Assembly: GCA_051294375.1 (NCBI GenBank) | Contig: CM119271.1 | Span: 14,886,770-14,950,769 of the forward strand | Direction of reading: 5' to 3' | Source: Paraspadella gotoi | Lineage: Eukaryota; Chaetognatha | DNA length: 64,000 bases | Shown: positions 1-10,845 of the stretch, piece after piece | Layout of the letters: every line of letters starts with the position of its first letter | How positions within the stretch are numbered: position 1 is the first letter of the stretch | Position numbers and translations under genes: made by a program | Notes under the pieces: generated by a model | Databases searched by the model: none | What the model was told of the DNA's origin: nothing | What the model saw: the letters and a program-made list of their open reading frames with translations, nothing else

Positions 1-358
1 GAGAGACGGAGAGAAATGGGAGAATAGAAAATGGGACTTGATGGAAGAGAAAGAAAGAGTTCCGAGCGAGGAAGTGTATATGAAGGAAAAGAAAGGGAAT
101 GAACATTCATATCTAAAAAAAAAAACAAATTTATCATCTTTGAAAAACACAAGAGGAATAGTTCAATGTTACTAATAATTGTAGCTAATATTAAAAGGCG
201 AGTCCGGTATTTGCATATATGTTATATTTTAAATATAAAGCTAGACATAGTGAATCTCAAATTTGTTTTTTGCTAAATGTAAAGTTGAAGACAAATTACA
301 ATGTAATCCTTTAAATTAATCATAATACAAAATCCGGTTCATACGCCTGGCCCAATCG
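1..358. other. Intergenic, 3' of PDK1
   Basis: AT-rich sequence that begins with a purine-rich GA stretch. I see no gene here. It probably contains the 3' UTR of the minus-strand PDK1 gene, whose stop codon is at 359-361. Confidence 0.6.
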
Positions 359-3300
359 TCAACTCCCCTCGCCATTCCCGCCATTCTCTTCAAAGTATCG
401 ATCCCTGACGGCGTCGATGCACTGACACCAGTCGATGGCGCCACCTTCCGGATCCGTCAGGTCGTAGGTTCGATTCGGCGTCCGAATCTCGAATTTTTTA
501 AAGTTGAAGAACTTTGTGTTCAACTCCGTCGACCAAGGGACTTCGCCCTTCAACTCTTTCTTCTCCGGATCGACGTAGAAGAGGCGAGGCCCTTCGGTGA
601 GGAGGAACATGCGGCGCCGCGCCGGATAGTGGGCGCGCCGCTTCTTCTCCAGGACGCCGGACTTGAGGATGAGGCGACCTTCGACGAAGTCGGCGTACTC
701 GTGGGAGCGCTGTTTGACGCGCTCCGAGATCTGGATGGGTTACGGAGGTAAAAAGGAATCGTATATGAAATTGGTACAACCAATTAAAAATTAATCATCA
801 ATTTAATGAATAAGCTATCTTGTCCTGGAATTTATCATAAAAGAGTGATGGAGGCCATAACCCATCATATCCTGTCTAATGACCATTGCAGATCCGCCCC
901 CTAACACAACCTTTTAATCAAGACTCTCAGTCTCGTTTATTCACTCCCAGAGTATCTGGCTTCCCCATCAATGAAGTGGTATAATATATGTAGTACATTA
1001 TGTACATGTTATGTAGTTGTTTCATGTTTCAATGTTTCCTACCTTAAGATTTACTACGTACTCGAATTTTAAAAGGTTTTACAACGATTTCCACATATAC
1101 CCCCCCCCTCGTTGATTCACCTTGTCCGCCTCGGAAAGGCTCATCATCTCTCGAATGGCGGGCAGCGTCGACGACGCCGTCCAGGCGGTGGAGGAAGGCT
1201 GGCGGGTGAAGGACTCGGAGGCGGTAGAGTTGTTGTTGTTGTGATTGTTACCGGCAAAGGAGGAGGGAGAGGCGCCGTCGGAAGAGGAAGAGCTGGCGGA
1301 GGCGACGGCGATGGGGACGGCGCCGTTGACGGGACGATTGGAGGCGGCGGCGAAATCGTCTTCGACGTCATCTTCATCGTCGTCTTCGTCCTTATTTTTA
1401 TTCATTCCGGAAATTACGGCGCGAGCAAAGTCTTCCTCGTTGAAACTAGGACATCAAATATATTTTGATAATTAGATTAACAATCAATAAACTTAATTTA
1501 TTAACGCAGTCATCATTTCCAACCCGGCGTTGCTGGTATCCTCGGCGCCATTCGCGGCGCCTTTCGGTCGCCCGTCTCGATCGGAAGCGTCGAGCGGCGC
1601 CTTCTGCAGGTGGAGCGTCTCCCAGTCGACGCCGTCGAAAAAGGCGTGCCGGACGAGTCGGCCGAATCCGCCGGATCCGTCGGCGCCGAGACGCTTCTCG
1701 GGGTCGAGGACGACGAGACGCTCGACGAGGTCGCGGGCCGTCGAGTCGAAGTCCTGGAGGTTGAGAGGAAGAAGTTGGGGTTGGGAAAGGGGGGAAGGGA
1801 AAGTTTGTTAAGAAATATACAGATAATCCAAATAACTGTTTTCTCCCTCAAAAAATTCGTCTAAATTTTTGGGAAAACCAAAAACGCAAATATATAAACA
1901 ATTATTTCCTTTTTTTTTTTTTTACAAATTTTTCTATTGTGGCGGTATATTCACACCGCCTCATGTCCACCGTCCTTCAGCCAAATCCATTGGCTCAGAG
2001 GGGGAACACACCATCCCAGGCGTAGTGTTCCATCCACAGTCCTTACGACTTCCCTCGGCGTTGGCAAAGCGAGACCGTCCTAGGGTAACCGCGCCAGTGA
2101 CTGGAGGCGTCACTGAGGGTCGGAAGCCCCCAAAGCCAACAGTGAGATGCCCCATCCCAATGGGCATCACAGGCAACCCGGCTGTTGCCATACTATTCCA
2201 ATTTCTGATTCGAGATACAAAATGCATAAACAAAATATTTTTCTGTACATTTTTTCCCCGAATTAAAAAAATCAAAATTTAAACGAACTCACCTCCGGAA
2301 AAGTAAAGTCCAGCGCTTGGATCTTTTGAAAGATGAGGTATTGAGTGGCGCCTTTAAAGGGAAACGTCCCTGCGACGAAGTGATAAAGGACACAGCCCAG
2401 CGCCCACAAGTCGCTCGCCATTTCCTCCGGCTTCCCAAGCAACATCTCCGGCGAGACGTACTGCGCTGTGCCGACAAAGGACTTGGCCCGGCGCCGCATG
2501 CCCGGCCCGGCGGCGCCCGCTCGAGCCGCTCGAGCGGCGGCCTCACGGGCGGCCGGATGATCGGGCGGCGGATCGGGGCCGTAGACGGGCCGTGGGGGCG
2601 GCGGTGGAGGGGCGGAGTCGAGAGAAGTGGAGGAAGGGTCGTTGGATCGAGAGTCAAGGATTTTGCAAGAACCAAAGTCGGTGATGAGGATGTGCATCTC
2701 GTCGCCCAATAAAATGTTCTCCGGCTTCAAGTCGCGATGGATGATTCCGCAGCGATGGAGGTGACGAACGGCGGACGTCACCTCAGCCAAGTAGAATCGA
2801 GCTATTTCCGGCGAAAACGAGCCGAGGGCCTTTGAGATTATATTTATTATATTATATTTCTTTGGTTACACTACATAATAGTACATATACTACAATTAAA
2901 CGTCCCCAATCGGCACTTACCTTCACGTAGTCGAGGATCTCTCCGTTCCGAGCGTAGGTAAGGACATAAAAGAGGCGTTCCGTAGATTTGAAAGAGGCGT
3001 GGAGACGAACGAAAAACGGATGAGGCTGCGATGAGGAAACGTCGTCGTCGTCATCGTCTTCCAAGACGTCGTGATCGTCGTCGAGGGCGGCTAGTCTGCT
3101 TAGAAACATCACGTCACTTGTCAAATATAATTACAATTATAATTACAATTACTAATTATGATTAATTATTATCATAATAGGATAGTTGTGGTAACAGAAT
3201 AAAAGTTAAATAAACCTTATTCAAAATGCGACAATATGCAAATGATATTAATGAACAACCTCTTTAAAAGATCCACAAATTACGACAATCAAACCTTTTT

Positions 3301-3607
3301 AACGTCACCTGCTGAGATCGGACGGATTCCAAGGTCTCGTGTTCAAGAGATTGAGCGCGTCCCTCTCCCGAAAGGCGTACTCCCGCATGTTATCGCGAAG
3401 AAGCTGCTTGATTAGGAGCGACTTGACGGCCCACTCCACTCCACTCGACTTCTCCGTCCCGACCATGACGACGGAGAAGCTGCCTTCACCGAGGACGCGG
3501 TCGTAATGGAACCGGAAGTCTCGGTCGCTCAGCTTGCGAGGCTGCTGCGGAGGATTGGAGGGCGGCGCCGTCGACGGCGGCTGACAGGGCGGCAGTTCCG
3601 ACGCCAT
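359..3607 (-). CDS. PDPK1: 3-phosphoinositide-dependent protein kinase 1 (PDK1)
   Basis: AGC-family master kinase that phosphorylates the activation loop of AKT, S6K, SGK and PKC; its PH domain binds phosphoinositides at the membrane. Six exons on the minus strand: 3309-3607, 2921-3116, 2293-2829, 1524-1753, 1121-1445, 359-730. All phases agree, giving about 652 aa. Visible landmarks are the glycine loop GEGSFS (residue 40), the AVK lysine (62), HRDLKPEN (196), DFG (216) and the PDK1 signature SFVGTAQYVSPE. The last exon is the PH domain, with LLTEGPRLFYVDP and TPNRTYDLTDP closely matching the human protein. Two insertions are odd: an acidic stretch with six consecutive Asp between helix C and strand 4, and about 45 Pro/Ala/Arg-rich residues in the activation loop. 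The start is the first ATG of a normal short N terminus. Identity is secure; the junctions of exons 1/2 and 4/5 are the least certain. Confidence 0.95.
745..975 (-). repeat. Dispersed repeat family 1, copy A
   Basis: Lies in PDK1 intron 5. It shares ordered blocks with copies at 20695-20830, 40735-40835, 58200-58315 and 53125-53190. Examples are atatgaaattggtacaacc, aataagctatcttg and cactcccagagta-ctggctt. The other copies run in either orientation, which marks a dispersed element and not local duplication. No ORF and no clear terminal repeats were seen. Confidence 0.65.
1941..2189. repeat. GC-rich island of six chained perfect hairpins
   Basis: Sits in the otherwise AT-rich intron 3 of PDK1. 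Six perfect stems follow one another: 1941-1946/1955-1960, 1979-1984/1990-1995, 2003-2009/2025-2031, 2095-2101/2109-2115, 2146-2152/2162-2168 and 2172-2177/2184-2189. Stems are 6-7 bp and loops 5-15 nt. There is no coding potential matching a known family. It could be a repeat, a structured RNA or an insertion of foreign origin. Confidence 0.7.
3236..3262 (+). repeat. Dispersed repeat family 2 core (ATGCAAAT), PDK1 intron 1
   Basis: Contains acaatatgcaaatga followed by an attaatgaac-like segment. It is the same core seen near 7126, 8864, 31641, 57664, 60965 and 62362. The ATGCAAAT octamer is also a POU-factor binding site, but here it is part of a repeated element. Confidence 0.5.
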
Positions 3608-5004
3608 TGTTGCTGCTGCTGCTACAACTCTTCTGTCTTCACGATAGAAAAAGAAAGTAATACTAGCCCGAAAGGGACGTCATTGTTTTGCTAGTTTGTA
3701 TTATATTAATTTTTGTCATTTGCTTCGTAAATTGTTAATTGCATTTTGCACGGACACCCTTCTCCCCTCTATCTGGAAAATCGTTGGACCGAAAAAAACG
3801 AAAAGATGAATTCCTTTGTACGTAAAAGCGTCGCAAGTGCGGAAGGCATGTAAACTGTTATTAAAGTCTCTTCTTTTGAAAGAAAACTTTTTACATGTAT
3901 TTTATTTTTTTTAAATTAGTAAATTTGCATTTAAAAATAACGTAAAAGAAGAGCTTGTACCTAATAATGTAAAAGATGTACAATGTTTAACAAATACTAC
4001 TCCTGTTGATAACTGATGACTAGAAATTTCGCAATTGTCGTGGTTGTCGTTGTGGTAACGATTTGTATGAAATGACTTTGCTCTTTCTGCGCGCTAAGAA
4101 TCGTTCGCTTTGCCCAAATTCTGACGGGTGGATTATAAGGAAATTATCGATGTAACAAACCAACCAAAATATAATAAAATACCATTGGTCTCTCGCCACG
4201 AATTTACATTCTATAACGATTAACGAAACTTTCTTTTTGTTTCCGCGACAAATAAGGCACAAAGTTAGTTTATATTGAAATGGGAAAATTTATAGGTAGG
4301 AATAAACTTCGCTGTAGAAGACACAGTAAAATAGAGAAAAATAGGCCCAATAGCCTCAACTTATAATTAAAGCTTCGATTGAACATAACTGACCTTGTTA
4401 ACAAGCTCTTATGGCAACGGAGGGACATGTGTGATGCCTGGGGTGTGAGGCATCTCCCGATAGCCCCCATGTCACTGGCGTGTTTATGCCGACACCATCA
4501 CACTTTAACCAGCGTGACCGTGAGGGGATTGAACCCGGAACTCACGGTTGGTGAACGAGTACTTAGCTGTCCAAGCCAATGGGACGAGCTGAGTTTCACT
4601 AAGCTATACGGGATGCGAATTAAGGATTCGCTACACTTTCTTCATAAACTCCCCAGTCTCTAATAAGATAATATTAATATTATCATTTCTTCGTTTACAA
4701 GCACAAAAGGGTAATTATAAAGAGATACAAGTTAAATTCTCAATCTCAAAACAAATTATTAACGTAACGAGTCAAAAAGAGAAATATACTGGGGTCCCTT
4801 TTTGACGTGCACGGGTCTGTATCTTCCAAAATTCAACCGTTAACGTAAACCATGAATGATAAGTTGATAACACATACTTTGTAATACATACAAAGACGCA
4901 AAAATGTCATAACGAAGAATCGAAGACCCTAATATATCAATAAAAAAAAACCGATTCCGCCCCATTTTTATTTCTTTATAAAAAGAGAAAGATAAATTTG
5001 TGGA
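3608..5004. other. Intergenic between PDK1 start and MITF 3' end
   Basis: AT-rich spacer of 1.4 kb. Apart from the hairpin-rich tRNA-like element at 4395-4615, nothing coding is convincing. A tttatt at about 4967-4972 is AATAAA on the minus strand, about 33 nt past the stop codon of the MITF/TFE gene, and is a candidate polyadenylation signal for it. Confidence 0.5.
4395..4615 (-). mobile_element. Putative tRNA-derived SINE-like element, hairpin-rich
   Basis: On the minus strand, tagcttagtgaaa resembles a Pol III A box. About 70 nt further on, gggttcaatccc is a good B box, so the order is that of a tRNA promoter. The interval also holds the perfect palindrome cttgttaacaag (4394-4405), the hairpin gatgcct/aggcatc (4433-4439/4448-4454) and an 8-bp stem at 4517-4524/4541-4548. 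No intact tRNA cloverleaf could be drawn. The boundaries and the SINE assignment are inferences. Confidence 0.5.
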
Positions 5005-7827
5005 CTAGACGAGTTCCAACGCTTCGGTGACGGTATCGTCGCATTGCGGCGAATAAGCGCCGCTCGACAAAAGAGCGCCGGCTTGATTCCAATCCACCAT
5101 CAGCATTTCCGCTCCGGCCTGCAGCGTCGGCTGCATCGCCTGCATCGAGGCCAGGTCGCTGCAGTCGACGCCGAACTCCATCGCCTGAGCCTCCATCTGA
5201 TCCATGGGCTCCTGCTTGACCAGACGGAAGACGTTCTCCCCGGCGCGGCCCGTTCCAGCGGACGTCGGATCGATGGGGACCAGAGTGATGGTGGAACCGG
5301 CGTCGCCGGCCAACTGCAGCAGAGGAACAGAGTTAAGTTGCTGCGGTTGTTGCACATGCTGCTGCTGTTGCTGCCGGTGGTGCGACGTCGTTTGAGAGAT
5401 TCTGCCGTTGGGCAACTGCGCCACGCTGTAGCCTTGATACTCGGGGGGAGAGAGGGTGACCAGTGGGGGTGTTGGAGCGGAGAGAAGAGGAGCGGTCGTG
5501 GCCGAAACAGCCCCGGATGTAGGTGCGGACATCCGGGCCTGACGACCGTCTGCTCGAGAAGAGGAAGAGGATTCGGCTGCCGAACGGAATCGACTTCTTT
5601 CCGTCGTCGACTTTCGACGAACGCCGACGCTCTCTTTCCCGTTGCTAAGCAACGAAGCTATCGCCCCCTCGGCGCCGCCGGATCCCCCTGGCACCGCGTA
5701 CCCGAGATCCTTGGCGTGCTTCTCCAATTCCTGAATCCGCAGAAACATCGTCTTGCAGAGCTTCTCGTAATGCTTGCAGAGCTCCTTCTCCCTCGCCTCC
5801 CCGCGGCGGAGCTTCTCCCGTTCCCCCTCGAGCTTCTTGATATAGTCGACGGTCGACTTGAGGATGGAGCCTTTGTTGGCGCGAAAGTCCGGGTCGCTGC
5901 TCTTGGGCAGCATCGCCCCGAGTTCCTTGATGCGATCGTTGATGTTGAAGCGGCGTCGGCGCTCGATCTGATTGTGGTTGTCCTTCTTCTGTCGATCTTT
6001 GAGGTAGAGTTTGACCTCTTCCTCGGTGAGGGATTCGCCGCTCTGCAATTTGGCGAGGATCTCCGCGGGACAAGAGGCGGAGACGTTAAGCTTGATGGCG
6101 GAGAGGGAGGAGCTGGCGGAAGGGAGAGGGATTAATATTAATAATTTTAATTAATATTCATATACATTAAACTTTGAAGAGCTATTTTGCCAGGGAGACT
6201 AAATTCAAACTATTCGTTTACCCGGTTTATATTTTCATGTTTCGAGCTGTCTCAAACTCCCACACACTCTCTCTCACCCCTCCCTCTCTCACCCTGCCGG
6301 ATCCCCCATCTCCGTCGTCGCCTCGGGCATCGTCATCGACGTCGTCTTCAACATCCCCGAGATGGCGTCCAACTCCTCCGCCTCCGCCGGCTCCAACTTT
6401 CCGGCGGCGATCTCCTCGAACAGATCGTCCAACTCGGAGACGCTGGTTCCGGTGCTGCCGCAGCCGACGCCGTCGTTGGCAGGCGTGCTGCCGAGGCTGC
6501 CGTCGCTGACGCGGAAGGCCGGAGAATTGCCGCGGCTGGGTCGGCTGCCGGGCCGCGGCTTGACGGCGAGGAGGTGATGCTCGCCGACCGCCGGCGAGGA
6601 GGTTCCGCTGGAGCCGCGAGAGGAAGGGCGGCGCTGTGGGACGTCGCGGCGTCGCTCCATCCGCTGCTCGAAGGATTTGCGCTCCTGATGCTTCTCGACG
6701 AAGAGCCGGGTTGGGTTCATGAGGCGCAGAGCAGGAGCGGCAGCGGCTGCGTGACCGCCGATGGGAATCGAAGGCACGGAAGTGGCCGCGTGGGGCGAAG
6801 CGGCGGAGTTGGCGACGACGCTGGGGAATGACCCCGCCGCGATCGGATTCTCGGGCGGGATGTGAGGCATGGAAACTGAGACGGCGTTGGAACGGCGTCC
6901 GAAATCAACGCCGAAGACGCCGGGAGTAAATAACGACGTCAGCGAGAAGGACGCCGCTTGATGCGGCTCTCCTCTCGGCGGCGGATGATGGCGCCGCTGC
7001 TCCTCCTCCATCCGCTGCTTCATCAACATCAACTTCATGTTGGCACGAAGAGTCGATCCGCCCTCCAACGAAGACCCCGCCGGCGAGGCTTTGCCCTTGT
7101 TAAACCATTAAAACATTGTAAACCTATTTGCATATTGCAATTAATGAAAAAACCGATAAATAATAAATAAGCTTTGCCATTTGGAACAGATAGCATAACG
7201 AAGTATCTAGAGGTCGCCCTATGGAAAGAGCAGGATTCACGAAGATCGAAGAATTTCAACGAAACCGTCTTTATTAAAGACTCTTTAAAACAAAGTGAAA
7301 CTTCCGTGAATAACTGCCGTCATATAATTATTAATTAACCGTCAAATAACCGACATAAACTTATTCAAACGAAAGTCGCTATTTCGAAAATTGTAATTCC
7401 CTTCAGTTTTTATCAGTTTAAATAAAATGATTCAATGGAATCAGTTTACCTTGGAGGATGACGACGACGACGCCGCCCCCGTCGCCTCCATTTGGGGCGT
7501 GAAAATGGGTTGCGTCGAAAGTGACGCCGACGGAGCGTTGTTGTTTGCAACGGAGACGGCGGCGTCGACGACGGGAGCGTAGCACTCGGTGGCGACGGTC
7601 TCCTCGACGGGGAGACGAGTGAGCGGCGTCGCGAACACGACTGCGGAGGCATCGACTGGGTTGTTGACGCCCGTGGTGTTGGGAAAAGCCTCGCCCGGGC
7701 CCAAGCTGCGGCCCAGAGCCTCGTCCTCTTCCTGAACCTGCATCACGACCGTCTCGATCTCCTCCAAGAGATTTCCAAAGTCCATATCCATGTCGACCCC
7801 GGATTCGTCCGCCAACAAATCCTCCAT
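5005..7827 (-). CDS. MITF: MITF/TFE family bHLH-leucine-zipper transcription factor
   Basis: Binds E-box/CLEAR-type sites as a dimer. Family members control lysosome biogenesis and are held in the cytoplasm by mTORC1 and Rag GTPases. Three exons: 7450-7827, 6293-7095 and 5005-6112, phases 0 and 2, about 762 aa. The basic helix-loop-helix region in the last exon carries [20 protein letters not shown], almost the vertebrate MITF/TFEB sequence, then [15 protein letters not shown] and a heptad region with [15 protein letters not shown]. Exon 2 opens with [16 protein letters not shown], resembling the N-terminal Rag-binding segment of TFEB. It also has an acidic helix, [16 protein letters not shown], where the transactivation helix is expected. 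The polypyrimidine tract before exon 2 is weak. Vertebrates have four paralogues; this should be the single invertebrate orthologue, so the symbol denotes the family. Confidence 0.93.
7119..7140 (-). repeat. Dispersed repeat family 2 core, MITF intron 1
   Basis: The sequence ctatttgcatattgcaa carries the octamer ATTTGCAT at 7126-7133, just upstream (in transcript sense) of the exon 2 acceptor. It is a short copy and could be a chance match on its own. Confidence 0.35.
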
Positions 7828-8454
7828 CTTTCTTTGTTTTCTTTTTATGTTTATTTTTCTCTAGTTTTTTTGTTTTTTTTACAATTTAAACAAGAAATTG
7901 ATAGCGCGAAACATTTTACTTTCGCGTGTCCAATTGATCGTTACTTCGTTAGTTTTAAAACAAAATCCTCGTGTGTACAAAATCTGGGAAGCAAATTAAG
8001 CTGTTAAAATCTTAATTTGATCTACTAACTGCGGGTTTTTTTATTTCTTCAATGATCCATCGAGAGAGAGATTGTCCTTTTTTTTTCGTCTTTCCAGAAA
8101 AATAATGAGAAAAATATTACAACAAAGTAATAAACAAAACTAATCGTAACACGAGAAAAAAAAAGAGCTAAGTTCTAAAAAAAGAAATTTTTGGGGGTCA
8201 ACACTCAGTCGAAAAAGGAATCATTTTTTTCCCGTTTTTTGTAAACATTCGATTCGATTCTTATAAAAATTTTTATCTCAACAAAAATTCTCTAATTTTT
8301 TCTTTGAAACCAAAAATTCTCAAACTCCGAAGACACGATTCGTCGTTCCGTTGTTTTTTCCGTTGTTATTCCCAACCGGCGCCGTAGCGAAGGAAGCGAA
8401 GGAAGCGACGCCGGGAGATCCGCCCCGTCAGCCTCGGGCTCCGACGCTTTCTCT
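7828..8454. other. Intergenic between MITF start and ABCE1 3' end
   Basis: AT-rich spacer of 0.6 kb with many short A and T runs. It should hold the MITF promoter and 5' UTR (minus strand, from 7828 upward) and the ABCE1 3' UTR (downward from 8454). I see no additional gene. Confidence 0.5.
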
Positions 8455-10543
8455 TTAATCCTCCAAGAAAAAGTAATGACCCGACTGCTTCTGCTCGGTG
8501 TCCTTGACGCTGTTCATCTTGTTAATCCGCGGACGAAAGTTGTTGGGGTCGCGACGGAAGGTGATCTCCAGAGACTCGAGGAACTTGTTCATTCCGCCGA
8601 GAAGCGTCTGAGGAGAGTTGGCCTTCGTGCTCACCGAGGGGGTTCCCTCGAAAACGATCACTCTGATATTTTTGTTGATGGGAGGAAAAATAGGGAGAAA
8701 GGTTGGGAATGATGAAATGCATGATGATTAAAATTATTATTATTATATATAATATTATGAATTTGAAGTCAACAAGATTTTCGAAAATATTTTTCAAAGC
8801 CTCCTGCTTGGTCTTAGATATTAATAAACAAGAAAATTACCGATTTTGAACAACGTAAATCTCATTTGCATATTGTAGTAATAAAATAAATATGCGGCTC
8901 AGTAGACGAATTAGATTTTACAATGGAAATATGTATCAAAGATTTAATTAGCTTAAGTTGTCTGAAAAATAAAAATTGATTTTTTGGTTTTACATGTAAA
9001 AAAAAGGTTGTTTTATAAAATCACCCACAGTTGGGGGGCTCGCGTTTTGACTTGTAACTATATAATTTTAACTAAAGGAATAACAGAAAATCCGAATCTC
9101 TCTAGCATCAAACACTGAATCTATGCAAACCAACCTGTCGGCCAGATAAGTGGCCATGATGAAGTCGTGCTCAACGACAAAGGCGGTCTTCTTGGCGTGA
9201 AGGATGAAGCGCTTAATGACTTTGGCCGCGTGGAGTCGCTGCTCAGAGTCGAGATAAGCCGAGGGTTCGTCTATGAGATAAACGTCGGCCGGTCGACCCA
9301 AGCAGAGCGTCATAGCCACACGCTGCAACTCTCCGCCTATGAATCGTTCGATCCAAAGTTTATTCTCTATTTTCAAGTTTGATATCTCTGTCTTTAACGA
9401 TAATGAGACCTGACAAGTTCTGGACTTCTTGGTCCATAATCTCCTCGATCATGAGCGGCTTCATCACGTCCGAGATGAACTGCGGGTGGATGTAGGAATC
9501 GCGGATCTTCTCGTGGAGGAGTTGACGAACGGTTCCCTGACTCTTGGGCTGAATCTTCTGCGGTTTGTAGGAGATGGCCAACTGCGGGGGTTGGACTCCG
9601 TCGTCAGGGGGCAGTTTGCCGGCCATCATCTGGAAGAAACGGAGATAATGATGATCCATGACAACAAAACTCCTCAAAACCTTCTAAACCTAAACCTCAC
9701 CTATGAAGCTCATACCCAACTCACCCTGATAAAAGTTGTCTTTCCGGTTCCGTTCTCGCCCAACATGACGACGATTTCCGAGTCGGTGAAGTTTCCTTTG
9801 TCGACAGCGAGGTGGAACTGGTTGCCAAGCTGCTTGGTCATGTTGGGGTAAGAGTAGCGGGAGAACCGCTTGATCTCGTCCTCCATCGCCGTCTCCGAGA
9901 CTTTGAAGATGAGGGAGGTCTCGCGAAATCGGAGGTTCTCCGTTGGCACGAACCCGTCCAGGAAGATGTTGATTCCTTTTTCAGTTTGAATAAAGTAATT
10001 ATTATTATAACAAAATATATATACAATATGAAAATTATATTGCAGAACTTAGTTCCCATGACTTTCCGATACATTCATTAGCATAATTAACGATACGACT
10101 TTAACAAAGAGCCCCAGCACCCAATCGACGACCTTCTCTGACGGAAAAGGGCATGGTGACGACGCCGTAGCCGCCGGGGACTCCGTAGAGGCAACAGATG
10201 AAGTCGGAGAGATAGTCGAGGACGGCGAGATCGTGCTCCACCACGATGATGTATCGTTCGGCCATGACGAGGGCGCGGATGGCGCGGGCCGCGTGGAGGC
10301 GCTGTTTCACGTCGAGATAAGACGATGGCTCGTCGAACCTAGAGGAAAGAGATCGTCGTTACGGATAAAATGCAACGTTTAAATTGAAACTGGATTAGTC
10401 TAAAAACTCTTCGTCACTTGCATGAAGATGTCAGCTCTTTGGATGCAGACGATTGCACAGGCGAAGCGTTGTAGTTCTCCGCCCGAGAGTTCTTCCACTT
10501 TGCGGTCCTTCACTTGATTCAAGTCCAGTTGGTCGCAGACCTC
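8455..10543 (-). CDS. ABCE1: ABCE1 (RNase L inhibitor/Rli1), 5'-truncated by assembly gap
   Basis: Iron-sulfur twin-ATPase that splits ribosomes during recycling and initiation. Visible exons, minus strand: 10422-10543, 10133-10338, 9725-9975, 9410-9629, 9135-9336, 8455-8662. They encode the protein from [12 protein letters not shown] of nucleotide-binding domain 1 to the C-terminal [13 protein letters not shown] and FFLED end. Landmarks are FDEPSSYLD, the [21 protein letters not shown] hinge segment, Walker [10 protein letters not shown] of domain 2, [15 protein letters not shown] and [15 protein letters not shown]. The first ~215 residues (Fe-S cysteines, Walker A of domain 1) are not found between 10544 and 12108 and probably fell in the N gap. 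The intron after the first visible exon needs a GC donor, AT|GCAAGT, to keep [11 protein letters not shown] in frame. Confidence 0.95.
8864..8877 (-). repeat. Dispersed repeat family 2 core, ABCE1 last intron
   Basis: The sequence aatctcatttgcatattgta is the reverse complement of the core acaatatgcaaatgagatt found at 31634 and elsewhere in the window. Confidence 0.5.
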
Positions 10544-10699
10544 CTGTGATTCAGTAAATTTAGTTATATAAATATAATAGTAGCGATTGGCGAGCGGATT
10601 ATAACTTCTTAAATAGGCATAATCTTCAATTTTCTCCGAAGGACTTTCGATCATTTCAATAAATTTGCACATCATAGCAATTTATAGCGTTTCAGAATT

Positions 10700-10745
10700 A
10701 GACAATATAAAATTTTTAATTCCTTTATGGAATATTAATTCTATA
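10700..10745 (+). repeat. Repeat abutting the assembly gap (family with 22500-22600)
   Basis: The last bases before the Ns, ctttatggaatatt-attctata, match 22508-22533 in UBE2O intron 5 almost base for base. There they lead into tatatctatatctatatcgg and a 12-bp inverted repeat. The gap therefore probably falls inside another copy of that short-repeat and hairpin element. Confidence 0.65.
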
Positions 10746-10845
10746 NNNNNNNNNNNNNNNNNNNNNNNNNNNNNNNNNNNNNNNNNNNNNNNNNNNNNNN
10801 NNNNNNNNNNNNNNNNNNNNNNNNNNNNNNNNNNNNNNNNNNNNN
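10746..10845. other. Assembly gap of 100 N
   Basis: Exactly 100 N, the usual placeholder for a gap of unknown size. Real sequence, including ABCE1 5' exons, is probably missing here. Confidence 0.99.

Noticed and set aside
4395-4615. A functional tRNA gene
   Set aside because: A and B boxes are present, but no acceptor stem or cloverleaf could be formed.
5044-6135. Long plus-strand open frame of 363 codons opposite the MITF last exon
   Set aside because: It is the antisense shadow of a GC-rich exon; the minus strand encodes the bHLH-zipper with clear homology.
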